Positions 27,429 to 35,993 of a stretch of 64,000 nucleotides of DNA are shown here, piece after piece. Every line of letters begins with the position of its first letter. The stretch's first letter is position 1. This DNA is from Phytoamicus setariae (GTDB lineage: Bacteria > Pseudomonadota > Alphaproteobacteria > Rhizobiales > Rhizobiaceae), in assembly GCF_016722925.1 (NCBI RefSeq), contig NZ_JAEQNC010000006.1, positions 1 to 64,000 on the forward strand, written 5' to 3'. The notes beneath the pieces are model-generated. The model did not search any database and was not told where the DNA came from. It saw only the letters and a list, made by a program, of their open reading frames with translations. Position numbers and translations under genes: made by a program.

Positions 27429-28691
27429 TCACGGAAAGAGGCCGCGCGTTGCCTTCGCCTGGGCGACTTTATCGACGCCGATGGCCATGGCAGCTACGCG
27501 ATGGGCAACTTCATCGCGCTCCACACGCGCCATTACTCGGTGGAAAGCGTCGTCCAGCAAGCCCTTGAGACGGGTAATGACCTCTTCGCGCTTCCAGAAC
27601 AGCTGTTGCAGATCCTGCACCCATTCGAAATAGCTGACGATCACGCCGCCGGAATTGCACAGGATATCCGGGATGACGAAGATCTCGTTTCGACGGTGTT
27701 CCAGTACGGCATCGGCTTCCGGAGTCGTCGGGCCGTTGGCGGCTTCCGCCAGGATCCGGCAATTCAGGCGGGTAGCGACATCGGCATCGATGACCCGTTC
27801 GACGGCCGCGGGGATGAGGATGTCGCAGGGCTGCACCAACAATTGGTTCGGATCGAAAAGCGCTTCGCTGGAAAAGCCCTTCAGCGAGCCATGGCGCGAG
27901 GCATAGGCGACGAGTGCGTCGACATCGAAACCCTTACGGTCGAAGTAGCATGCGGTATGGTCCGAGACGCCGATGATCTTGACGCCTTGCTGGGCGAGTT
28001 CCAGCGCGGCGTAGGAGCCGACATTGCCAAAACCCTGGATGATGGCCGTGGCTTCGCGCGGCTTCATCTGCAGCCGTTCCATCGCGCGGGCGACAAGGTG
28101 AGCCACACCAAGTCCGGTCGCTTCGCGCCGGCCTTCGGTGCCTCCGGAGGAGACCGGCTTGCCAGTGACGATCTCGTTGACCGTGCGGCCCTGATACATG
28201 GAATAGGTATCCATGAACCAGGCCATCACCTGCTCGTTGGTGCCCATGTCCGGGGCCATGACGTCGATATGCGGTCCAACGAAGGGGATCATTTCCTGCA
28301 TGTAGCGACGCGAAAGGCTTTCGAGTTCGCGCTTCGACAGCGAATGCGTATCGACCGTGACGCCGCCCTTAGCGCCACCATAGGGCAGGCCCGCGAGCGC
28401 GCATTTCCAGCTCATCCAGATTGCCAGGGCAGAGACTTCGCCGATATCGACGTTGGGCGCGAAACGGGTGCCTCCCTTTGTCGGGCCAAGCGTCAGATGG
28501 TGCTGTACGCGATAGCCTTGGAAGACGACGGTTTCGCCACTGTCCATATGGATCGGGCAGGAAATTGTGATTGCCCGCTTTGGATAAAGCAACCGGTCGC
28601 GATGCCCCTCGGCAATACCCAGATAATCCGCGACGCTGTTGAACTGGTTTTTCGCCATTTCGAAAACCGGTCCAGTATAGATTGTCGACAT
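27429..28691 (-). CDS. gdhA: glutamate dehydrogenase (Glu/Leu/Phe/Val dehydrogenase family)
   Basis: A 420-residue glutamate dehydrogenase of the RocG/GdhA small hexameric type. GGTRFAPNV, the catalytic-Lys region GGAKGGV, MAPDMGTNEQVMAWFMDTY and the Rossmann GFGNVGSYAA motif are present. It interconverts glutamate and 2-oxoglutarate with NAD(P). The start at 28691 is preceded by GGGAG. A long AT-rich region upstream probably holds its promoter. Coenzyme preference cannot be told here. Confidence 0.93.
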   Translation of the reverse strand: MSTIYTGPVFEMAKNQFNSVADYLGIAEGHRDRLLYPKRAITISCPIHMDSGETVVFQGYRVQHHLTLGPTKGGTRFAPNVDIGEVSALAIWMSWKCALAGLPYGGAKGGVTVDTHSLSKRELESLSRRYMQEMIPFVGPHIDVMAPDMGTNEQVMAWFMDTYSMYQGRTVNEIVTGKPVSSGGTEGRREATGLGVAHLVARAMERLQMKPREATAIIQGFGNVGSYAALELAQQGVKIIGVSDHTACYFDRKGFDVDALVAYASRHGSLKGFSSEALFDPNQLLVQPCDILIPAAVERVIDADVATRLNCRILAEAANGPTTPEADAVLEHRRNEIFVIPDILCNSGGVIVSYFEWVQDLQQLFWKREEVITRLKGLLDDAFHRVMARVERDEVAHRVAAMAIGVDKVAQAKATRGLFP

Positions 28692-29234
28692 CCTGCTCCC
28701 TCGTGCCGCCTGCTCTCGATTTCGACCGTGCGGCGGCAAATTAACGGTTGTGACGGTATCGTCAGCCTGCATGTCGAATCCGGTTTTTCGCGAAATTCGA
28801 CGTGGGCAACCAAATGGCAGAATCTGGCAAAATTCAACACCGAAAATAGCAAAATGAATGAAACCGCGACCAAATTTCGCAGGATGTTGATAGAAAACAG
28901 AAGAAATTGGAATTAAATCGATATAATCGCGACTTTCGAATATGAGCGCTAGAATACAATCTATAGTAGTTTTTGCGATTAAGGGTTTTGAGCATAAGCG
29001 CCATGCTAGACTTGGCGATCCCGAGAGCCAGAGGATATAACCAGACCTTTATCGCACGAGCCGTGTGGCGGGAATATCATTGAGTATGACTATTTCTTGG
29101 AGGGCGGCCTGCCGGGCTTGGCGGCGGACCAGTAGGGTGCTAGCTCAGACACAACGAGCAATCCCCCATTTCGGCCGCAGTGCACGCTCGGAATTCCGCT
29201 TCTGCGGCCCGTCGGCAGTTTTCTGGATTTATGA
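28692..29234. other. 543-bp AT-rich intergenic region
   Basis: This divergent gap between glutamate dehydrogenase and the MFS gene is clearly richer in A and T than its surroundings (especially 28,790-29,000). No reading frame with a convincing start, ribosome site and codon pattern was seen. It probably holds the promoters of both genes. A short minus-strand frame ends near 29090 with a Lys/Pro-rich tail, but it is too weak to call. Confidence 0.5.
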
Positions 29235-30437
29235 ATGTCGAAATCGGCTGTGTCGGCAACCCGCGAAGAAGCGCCCCGTCTGTTTGCCCTGCGCGCAGCA
29301 TTGTTGTTTTGTGCGCCGATGATGGTCAACGGCATCGGGCTGCCGTATTTTCCGTGGTTTCTCGATTATCTCGAGATGAGTGCCGCCGAAATCGGCATCA
29401 TTCTGGCCGTGCCGCATCTTGTGCGGATGATCGGCACGCCGCTCGGCGCTGTCGCTGCGGACCGGGCGAAAGACCGGTCGCACGTCTTGCTCTGGTCGGC
29501 GGCAATTTCGCTGCTGACTGCAGTTACGCTGTTCTATACGCATTCCTTCTGGGCCGTGCTGATCGTCTATGCCCTGCAGGGCATTTTCTATGCGCCCTAT
29601 GTGCCGATCGCCGAGGCAATCCTGATAACCGGCGTGCGACGCTGGAATTTCGACTACGGCTTCCTAAGGCTTTGGGGCTCGGTGGCCTTCATTCTTTCGA
29701 CATTGCTAGGCGGATGGCTGTTCGGGTTGTTCGGGGGGGCAATGGTCGTTCCGGCGATGGCCGGATTTTTCCTGCTGACGGTCGTGATGGCGATCGTGGC
29801 GCCGCGCCTCGGACGGGCGCCGGCAGCCGAAGCCCATCAGGGCCTGTCAGCTGAGCGAAACCCGCTTTGGCAACCAGAATTCGTCCTGGTTACCGGAGGC
29901 GCGGCGCTCGTTCAGGGGAGCCACAGCATGCTCTTCACCTTCGCCTCGATCTACTGGGAAAAGCAGCTGGGATTCAGCGGCATCGAGATCAGCTGGTTCT
30001 GGACCGCAGGGGTGATTGCTGAAATCGTCCTGTTTCTGTTTGCGTCGCGGCTGCTGTCGCGCTTCAGCATCTGGGCGCTGATTCTCACCGGCTGCATGGC
30101 TGCGGTGGCGCGCTGGATCGTTTTCCCGCATATAGACGGCTTCTGGCCGCATTTTGCGCTGCAATGCAGCCACGCTTTCACCTTCGCCATCATCCACATT
30201 GGCATCCAGCGCTTCATCATGGAGCGGGTCGGTGAACGGCAGGAGGCGTCGGCGCAGGGTTTTTATACGACATACATCGCACTGTTCACCGCTATCGTTA
30301 CCCTGCTTTCAGGCTACATCTACGGCTCTCTGGGCATCCAGGGGTTCTATATCATGGCCGTGCTTGCGGCGGTCGGCGCGCTGATGGTTTTCGCGGCCAT
30401 GATACGTCAGCCCCAAAGGACCCGCTCTGGAGGATAA
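29235..30437 (+). CDS. MFS transporter, HcaT-like (phenylpropionate transporter type)
   Basis: A 400-residue twelve-segment major facilitator protein of the MFS_1-like / HcaT group: NGIGLPYFPWFLDYL in segment 1, LRLWGSVAFI in the middle and FTFAIIHIGIQRFI in segment 10. The substrate is unknown; HcaT relatives take up 3-phenylpropionate. Its 3' end overlaps the 3' end of the convergent dipeptide epimerase gene by 31 bp. Confidence 0.85.
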   Translation: MSKSAVSATREEAPRLFALRAALLFCAPMMVNGIGLPYFPWFLDYLEMSAAEIGIILAVPHLVRMIGTPLGAVAADRAKDRSHVLLWSAAISLLTAVTLFYTHSFWAVLIVYALQGIFYAPYVPIAEAILITGVRRWNFDYGFLRLWGSVAFILSTLLGGWLFGLFGGAMVVPAMAGFFLLTVVMAIVAPRLGRAPAAEAHQGLSAERNPLWQPEFVLVTGGAALVQGSHSMLFTFASIYWEKQLGFSGIEISWFWTAGVIAEIVLFLFASRLLSRFSIWALILTGCMAAVARWIVFPHIDGFWPHFALQCSHAFTFAIIHIGIQRFIMERVGERQEASAQGFYTTYIALFTAIVTLLSGYIYGSLGIQGFYIMAVLAAVGALMVFAAMIRQPQRTRSGG

Positions 30438-31390
30438 ACCAGCGATTCCCGGTAGGTGAGGGCAGGCTCGCAGTCTTCGGCAAGCAGCAGCGGGCCGTCG
30501 AGATCGACGAAATCAACGTCCTGCGCGAGCAGCACGGCCGGTGCCATCGCAAGCGACGAGCCCACCATGCAACCCGCCATGATCGAAAAGCCGAGCCGCC
30601 TGGCCTCTGCCTTCATTGCCAGCGCCTCCGTCAGCCCGCCTGTCTTGTCGAGCTTGATGTTGACGGCGTCGTATTTGCCGACGAGCGCCGAAAGGTCACC
30701 TCGCGCATGAACGCTTTCATCGGCACATATCAGCAACGGATGCGCGATCCTGGCGAGAATATCGTCGTGGCCGGCAGGAAGAGGTTGCTCCACCAGCGCC
30801 ACACCGCATTCGGCGGCAATCTGCAGGTGGCGAACGACATTGTCCTCGCTCCAGCCTTCGTTGGCATCGAGCACGATCGCCGCCAACGGGGCGGCTGCGC
30901 GCACCGCCCGAATGCGCGTTTCGTCGTCTTCCGTGCCTGTCTTCACCTTCAGGAGTGCGCGATGGGCATATTTTCCTGCCTGCGCGGCCATGGCGTCCGC
31001 CGTGTCGAGCGAGATCGTATATGCCGTCGTCAGCGGTTTTGGCTCGCTCACGCCAATTGCCGCGGCGACTGATTGGCCGGAGATTTTTGCTTCCAGATCC
31101 CAGAGGGCACAATCGACGGCATTGCGGGCGGCTCCAGGCGGCATGAGGCCTGCGATTTCAGATCGATTGGCGCCGCGCTCGATGGCCTCACGAAAAGAGA
31201 CAATCTGGCTCGTCACGCTATCCAGGGTCTCGCCGTAGCGCTTGTACGGGACGCATTCGCCGCGGCCGCGAGCGTTCCCGTCCCAGATCGTGCATATGAC
31301 GACATCCGCCGAGGTCTTGGAGCCGCGAGAGATCTTGAACTCTCCCGCAATCGGGAAACTGGTGATTGTGGTATCCAGGTGACGCGGCAA
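30407..31390 (-). CDS. dipeptide epimerase, enolase superfamily (L-Ala-D/L-Glu epimerase type)
   Basis: A 327-residue enolase-superfamily enzyme. The KxK base is in LLKVKTG, the metal ligands are in VLDANEGW, ALVEQPL and CADESVHA, and the second base is in NIKLDKTGG; MAGCMVGSSLAM is typical of the group. Members racemise the second residue of L-Ala-Glu dipeptides in murein-peptide recycling. No ATG or GTG fits. Start: TTG at 31390, with GGAGAA 8 nt upstream, giving MPRHLDTTITSFP. The gene overlaps the convergent MFS gene by 31 bp. Confidence 0.85.
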   Translation of the reverse strand: MPRHLDTTITSFPIAGEFKISRGSKTSADVVICTIWDGNARGRGECVPYKRYGETLDSVTSQIVSFREAIERGANRSEIAGLMPPGAARNAVDCALWDLEAKISGQSVAAAIGVSEPKPLTTAYTISLDTADAMAAQAGKYAHRALLKVKTGTEDDETRIRAVRAAAPLAAIVLDANEGWSEDNVVRHLQIAAECGVALVEQPLPAGHDDILARIAHPLLICADESVHARGDLSALVGKYDAVNIKLDKTGGLTEALAMKAEARRLGFSIMAGCMVGSSLAMAPAVLLAQDVDFVDLDGPLLLAEDCEPALTYRESLVYPPERVLWG

Positions 31391-31549
31391 GCTCAATTCT
31401 CCGTGTTTTCGACACGTCGCGCCGACACACCTTGAACATCGCAGCACTCTGATGTCAAAACGTTTCTCTGCCAGCCGAATCGTGGTTTCGACATTATAGT
31501 GCAGCAGTCCGGCTTGGGGCCGCCACGCAATGAAAAAAGGAAGAGCCAA

Positions 31550-32695
31550 ATGCCGGATACGGCAGACACAGCCGGCCTGAGTATCGACTATCCCGACAGC
31601 GGATTGATGGTCCGTCTGTCTGGTGCGTGGGTTAGCGCGACGATTGCGACCGTCGACAAGGCGCTGAAAGATTTGGAAGATATCCGCGTTTCCGGGCCTG
31701 CCAAGATTGATTTGAGCGGCATTACCAGCCTCGATACGGGCGGGGCTTGGGTGATCCGGCGCACCTTGACCGCTCTGCAGAAAAACAACGCATCGCTGTC
31801 GGTCAGCGACCCCAGTCCTGGAATGACCGAATTGATCACGGCCCTGCCGGATGCGCTGCCGGTGCCCGACTACGGCCAACGGATCAAACGCAATTTGTTC
31901 GAACGGATCTTTTCGCCGCTTGGCGAGACGACGCTCGGCCTCTGGGACGACGTTGTTCACTCGATGAGCATCATCGGTGCGGCAGTGCGGGGCGGCCAGC
32001 TGAAGTTTGGCCGCGGCGCGGGGCTTTCGCCGGCAGCCGTCGTCAGCCAACTGGAGCAGATGGCGGTCAACGCGGTGCCGATTATCGCGCTGATGTCGTT
32101 TCTGATCGGCGCGATCATCGCCCAGCAGGGGGCGTTCCAGCTACGCTATTTCGGTGCGGAAATCTTCGTCGTGGACCTCGTGGGCATCCTGCAATTGCGC
32201 GAAATTGGCGTGTTGTTGACCGCGATCATGGTTGCGGGCCGGTCGGGAAGCGCGATTACCGCTGAAATCGGCTCGATGAAAATGCGCGAAGAGATCGACG
32301 CCTTGCAGGTTATGGGGCTCAATCCGGTTGGGGTGCTTGTCCTTCCACGGCTCCTTGCACTGACGATTGCGCTGCCGCTGCTGACCGTGATTGCCAACTT
32401 TGCCGCCCTGACCGGAGCCGCCGTCGTCGCAAATCTCTATTCGGGTATTACATACGAAGTCTATCTCGGGCGCCTTCAGCAGGCGATCGACATTTCGACG
32501 CTGATATCTGGCATGCTGAAGGCGCCGTTCATGGCAGTCATCATCGGCATCGTCGCGGCTGTCGAAGGCATGAAGGTTGGAGGAAGCGCTGAATCGCTCG
32601 GTCGCCACGTGACAGCATCGGTGGTCAAGGCGATCTTCGTGGTTATATTGGTGGATGGCCTGTTCGCCATGTTCTACGCAGCAATCGATTTCTAG
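31550..32695 (+). CDS. MlaE-type ABC permease with N-terminal STAS domain
   Basis: A 381-residue fusion: residues 1-105 are a STAS domain (KIDLSGITSLDTGGAWVIRR), and the rest is an MlaE-family permease with about five membrane segments (LREIGVLLTAIMVAGRSGSAITAEIG is the signature). It is the inner-membrane channel of an MCE lipid transporter. The ATG at 31550 has AAGGA upstream. The ATPase, MCE and lipoprotein genes follow in one operon. The STAS fusion replaces the separate MlaB of E. coli. Confidence 0.9.
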   Translation: MPDTADTAGLSIDYPDSGLMVRLSGAWVSATIATVDKALKDLEDIRVSGPAKIDLSGITSLDTGGAWVIRRTLTALQKNNASLSVSDPSPGMTELITALPDALPVPDYGQRIKRNLFERIFSPLGETTLGLWDDVVHSMSIIGAAVRGGQLKFGRGAGLSPAAVVSQLEQMAVNAVPIIALMSFLIGAIIAQQGAFQLRYFGAEIFVVDLVGILQLREIGVLLTAIMVAGRSGSAITAEIGSMKMREEIDALQVMGLNPVGVLVLPRLLALTIALPLLTVIANFAALTGAAVVANLYSGITYEVYLGRLQQAIDISTLISGMLKAPFMAVIIGIVAAVEGMKVGGSAESLGRHVTASVVKAIFVVILVDGLFAMFYAAIDF

Positions 32696-32702
32696 GAACG
32701 TC

Positions 32703-33515
32703 ATGATCGTCGAGGCCGCCCCGCAGACATCTCAAAAGCGCGAAACGATCCTGTCGGTTCGGGATGTAACCGTCGGATTCGGCGATCACATCGTGCTAGA
32801 TAAGCTGAACCTGGATATCTACCGCGGCGAGATCCTCGGCTTTGTCGGCGCGTCCGGTACCGGTAAGTCGGTGCTGATGAGGACCGTGCTCCGGCTCATT
32901 CCACGCCGTTCCGGCAAGATCGAAATGCTGGGCTCGGACTACGATGCGATTCCCGCCGACGAGCGCTATTTGCTCGATATGAAGCTTGGCGTGCTGTTTC
33001 AGCAGGGAGCATTGTTCTCGGCGCTGACGGTCAAGGAAAACATACAGTTCCCCATGCGGGAATATCTCGATCTACCTCCGTCCCTGATGGATGAGTTGGC
33101 GCGACTGAAGATCGAACTCGTCGGGCTTGCGCCCGAGGCTGCCGACAAATATCCGTCCGAGCTTTCAGGTGGCATGATCAAACGTGCTGCGCTTGCCCGG
33201 GCTTTGGCACTGGATCCGGCGCTTGTGTTTCTGGACGAGCCGACATCAGGACTGGACCCGATCGGAGCGGCCGAATTCGACCAACTGATTGCCAAATTGC
33301 GCGATACACTTGGACTGACGGTTTACATGGTCACCCATGATCTCGACAGCCTGTTTTCCGTGTGTGACCGAATTGCCGTACTTGGAAAAAAGCGTGTGCT
33401 GGTTGAAGGCACGATCAAAGATATGCTTGATTGCCCGGATGAATGGGTTCAGTCCTACTTCCGGGGCAAGCGCGCCCGGTCCATTCCCGGCTTCGGCATT
33501 GAACGAAATGCCTGA
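32703..33515 (+). CDS. MlaF-type ABC ATPase
   Basis: A 270-residue ATPase with Walker A GASGTGKS, the MlaF-type Q-loop FQQGALFSALTV, signature LSGGMIKRAALARA, Walker B (ALVFLDEPTSGLDP) and the H-loop THDLDS. It energises the STAS-MlaE permease, whose gene ends 7 bp upstream. The complex probably moves phospholipid or other lipid between the inner and outer membranes. Confidence 0.92.
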   Translation: MIVEAAPQTSQKRETILSVRDVTVGFGDHIVLDKLNLDIYRGEILGFVGASGTGKSVLMRTVLRLIPRRSGKIEMLGSDYDAIPADERYLLDMKLGVLFQQGALFSALTVKENIQFPMREYLDLPPSLMDELARLKIELVGLAPEAADKYPSELSGGMIKRAALARALALDPALVFLDEPTSGLDPIGAAEFDQLIAKLRDTLGLTVYMVTHDLDSLFSVCDRIAVLGKKRVLVEGTIKDMLDCPDEWVQSYFRGKRARSIPGFGIERNA

Positions 33516-33557
33516 GAAAAAGCGGCAGAAAAAGATGGATAGCGGACGGTATTACTG

Positions 33558-34934
33558 ATGGAAACGAAAGCGAATTATGCGATTGTCGGCTTCTTCACGG
33601 TGCTGGTGATGTTGCTTGCTTTCGGGTTCGTCTACTGGATGTCCGAATATGGCCGCGAGGGCGAGATGGAAATGCTTGCCATCCGCATTCCGGGTTCGGT
33701 GAACGGCTTGACCGTAGGTTCGCCCGTTCGGTTCAACGGCATCCAGATCGGCTCCGTTCGCGCGCTTCGTGTGGATTTCGACGACCCTAGATTTTCGCTT
33801 GCAGTAACGGAAGTGAAAGCGGATTCGCCCGTTCGTCCAGGCACTACCGCCGTGCTCGAAATCCAGGGCCTGACCGGGGCTGCCTACATCGAAATGTCCG
33901 GCGGAGACACGTCAAAGTCCCGGCTATGGGTAATCGAGGCGAAGAAGCCGAAGCCGGAGATTCCGATCATCACTGCGCGGCAGTCAGGCGTTACCAACAT
34001 CCTGGCGACTGCCGGCGAAATCCTCTCGAAGACCGACAAGACGATGGTGCAGTTGCAGGGCTTCGTCAACGACAATAGAGCGCCGCTGACCAAGACGATC
34101 TCCAATGCCGAAGTTTTTTCGCAGGCGCTCAAAGACAACGCGGAAGGTGTCGATAAGTTTCTTGAAAGCGTGAGTTCGCTTTCCGGCACGATCAAGAGCC
34201 TTTCAGGGCGCATCGATACCACGCTTGCCTCACTGGAAAGCCTGCTCAAGGCCGTCGATGCCAAGAAAATCGACACAATCCTTGCCAATGCCGCGAAGGT
34301 CAGCGCAGATCTGGCCGCAGCTTCTGGCGATGTCGGCAAGACGGTGAAATCCGTCAATGAGGCAGTTGCGACCTATAAAACGGTTGGAGAGAAGGCCAAC
34401 AAGACCCTCGACAACGTCGACAAACTCATGGCGGCAATCGATCCGCAGAAGGTTCAGGGATCGATCGACGACATCCGTGCAGCGGTTTCGGATGCGCGCA
34501 CCGCGATCACTACTTTCAAGGGTGTCTCGCAGGATATCGACAAGCGCCGGGCCGACATCGACAAGACGATCAGCAATATCTCTGAAATGTCGGCGAAACT
34601 GAACAAGGCCTCGACCAGGGTAGACGGTGTGCTGGCAAAAATTGACAGCTTCCTCGGCTCCGGTGATTCCTCGTCGTTGATGGCTCAGGCTCGGTCGACG
34701 CTGGAGTCCTTCAAGAAAGTCGCAGATACGCTCAACGCAAAAATCGGCCCGATCGCGGACAACCTGTCGCGCTTCTCCGGTTCGGGGCTGCGCGATGTCG
34801 AAGCGCTGATCGGCGACACGCGCCGCACGATGAAGAGCCTGGATGCGGCCATAACGCGGTTTGATCAGGACCCGCGACGTTTGCTGTTCGGCGGCGACGA
34901 TGTAAAGCAATTTGACGGCCGTGTGAGGCGTTGA
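33558..34934 (+). CDS. MCE-family (MlaD-like) lipid-binding protein
   Basis: A 458-residue protein with one N-terminal membrane anchor (about 9-29), a single MCE domain (about 40-120, with PGSVNGLTVGSPVRFNGIQIG) and a long helical C-terminal region (about 150-430) that is predicted to be coiled-coil. The C-terminal region is longer than in E. coli MlaD and recalls PqiB/YebT-like tubes or needles. It would carry lipid across the periplasm. The stop overlaps the start of the lipoprotein gene (TGATG). Confidence 0.92.
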   Translation: METKANYAIVGFFTVLVMLLAFGFVYWMSEYGREGEMEMLAIRIPGSVNGLTVGSPVRFNGIQIGSVRALRVDFDDPRFSLAVTEVKADSPVRPGTTAVLEIQGLTGAAYIEMSGGDTSKSRLWVIEAKKPKPEIPIITARQSGVTNILATAGEILSKTDKTMVQLQGFVNDNRAPLTKTISNAEVFSQALKDNAEGVDKFLESVSSLSGTIKSLSGRIDTTLASLESLLKAVDAKKIDTILANAAKVSADLAAASGDVGKTVKSVNEAVATYKTVGEKANKTLDNVDKLMAAIDPQKVQGSIDDIRAAVSDARTAITTFKGVSQDIDKRRADIDKTISNISEMSAKLNKASTRVDGVLAKIDSFLGSGDSSSLMAQARSTLESFKKVADTLNAKIGPIADNLSRFSGSGLRDVEALIGDTRRTMKSLDAAITRFDQDPRRLLFGGDDVKQFDGRVRR

Positions 34935-35551
34935 TGGTGTGGGGCGAAATGGGTTCGAATAAGGTTTGGCGGGGGGCACGCGCCATTGGGCTGGGGGTCT
35001 TGCTGGCCGCCGGGCTTTCCGGTTGCGCTGGAGGCGCAAGAGACGATACCTTTTCGCTATCTTCCGTACCGGAAGTTGTCGGCCCTACAGCAAAGAATCG
35101 GCAGATTCTTGTTCCCGAGCCGACCGCGCTTAAAGCGCTGGATTCCGAGCAGGTGGTAATTCGACTATCCGGGTCGGAGATCCAGTATCTGTCAAAGTCG
35201 CGCTGGAGCGACCGCCTGCCGCGGCTTGTTCAATCCAAGCTGATCGAAGCCTTCGAGAACACCGGCAAGCTCGGCGGCGTTGGCCGGCCAGGTGAGGGTC
35301 TCGCGATCGACTATCAGGTTGTCGCCGACATTCGCTCTTTCGAGATCGATGCAGGCGGCAACGACCGCGCGAGCATCGAGATTTCAGTCAAGATTCTCAA
35401 CGACCGTAACGGCGCGGTGAAATCGCAGCGCGTGTTCTCTACCAGCGCACCGGTTGTCGGTTCAGGAAATGCCGCATTCATCGCAGCCCTCGACAAGGCA
35501 TTTTCCCAAGCGACCGGTGAGATCGTCTCCTGGGCGCTGAATTCGATCTAA
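34934..35551 (+). CDS. ABC-transporter auxiliary lipoprotein (PqiC-like)
   Basis: A 205-residue lipoprotein of the ABC_trans_aux family (PqiC type). A signal peptide ends in a lipobox, LSGC. The body has the family pattern VVIRLSGSEIQYLSKSRWSD and LAIDYQVVADIRSFEID. It anchors the periplasmic arm of the MCE system to the outer membrane. The ATG at 34934 lies in the TGATG overlap; a TTG 3 bp earlier is possible. Confidence 0.88.
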   Translation: MVWGEMGSNKVWRGARAIGLGVLLAAGLSGCAGGARDDTFSLSSVPEVVGPTAKNRQILVPEPTALKALDSEQVVIRLSGSEIQYLSKSRWSDRLPRLVQSKLIEAFENTGKLGGVGRPGEGLAIDYQVVADIRSFEIDAGGNDRASIEISVKILNDRNGAVKSQRVFSTSAPVVGSGNAAFIAALDKAFSQATGEIVSWALNSI

Positions 35552-35946
35552 GTCCGGCAAACGATCCCGGATATCAGGCTGGCGACATAGCGCAATGCCG
35601 GTCTTGTTTGCGCCGCTGATGCCAAGCCAGGTGCAATGGGAAGCACGACTGCGGCAATGCGGATCGAACGTCGCAAGTGCCGTTGCGTCCGAAGCGCATC
35701 TCGATGGCTGATTGCCGGCTCCCTTCTCATGCAGCAACTGAATGGATACCTGTGTGGGGCGGAGCTTATGTGCTGATCCAGGCCGCGCTCGCTGTCACTG
35801 CCATGTCGACGGCTCTGGCGCTGCAACTGCCTTTCAACGCCGGACTGCAGGGGCCAGTATTGTTCTGTTGGCCAAGGTCGAGCTGCTCCGTGGCCAGTCC
35901 GCCTCAGATCGCGGAGAAACGTCGGATCAGAGACCTCATCAAATGC
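35552..35946. other. intergenic region with no supported gene
   Basis: Short frames exist on both strands but none has a convincing ribosome site, start or recognisable product. A plus-strand frame around 35,700-35,990 has a hydrophobic stretch and a Cys-rich end, and crosses the terminator hairpin at 35947, which argues against it being expressed. Confidence 0.5.
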
Positions 35947-35972
35947 AAAAAGGCCGCTTGCGCGGCCTTTTT
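35947..35972. terminator. strong bidirectional terminator
   Basis: A perfect 11-bp inverted repeat with A5 at the left and T5 at the right (GGCCGC / GCGGCC core, TTGC loop). It is 22 bp past the stop of the giant minus-strand gene and downstream of the MCE operon, so it can end transcription from both sides. Confidence 0.9.
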
Positions 35973-35993
35973 CCTGTTTACGGTCGAATGGTC

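Noticed and set aside
29090-29335. Minus-strand frame ending in a Lys/Pro-rich tail (WSAAKPGRPPSKK)
   Set aside because: The tail looks protein-like, but the rest has no homology that I recognise and it overlaps the MFS gene start. It could be a remnant, but support is too thin.
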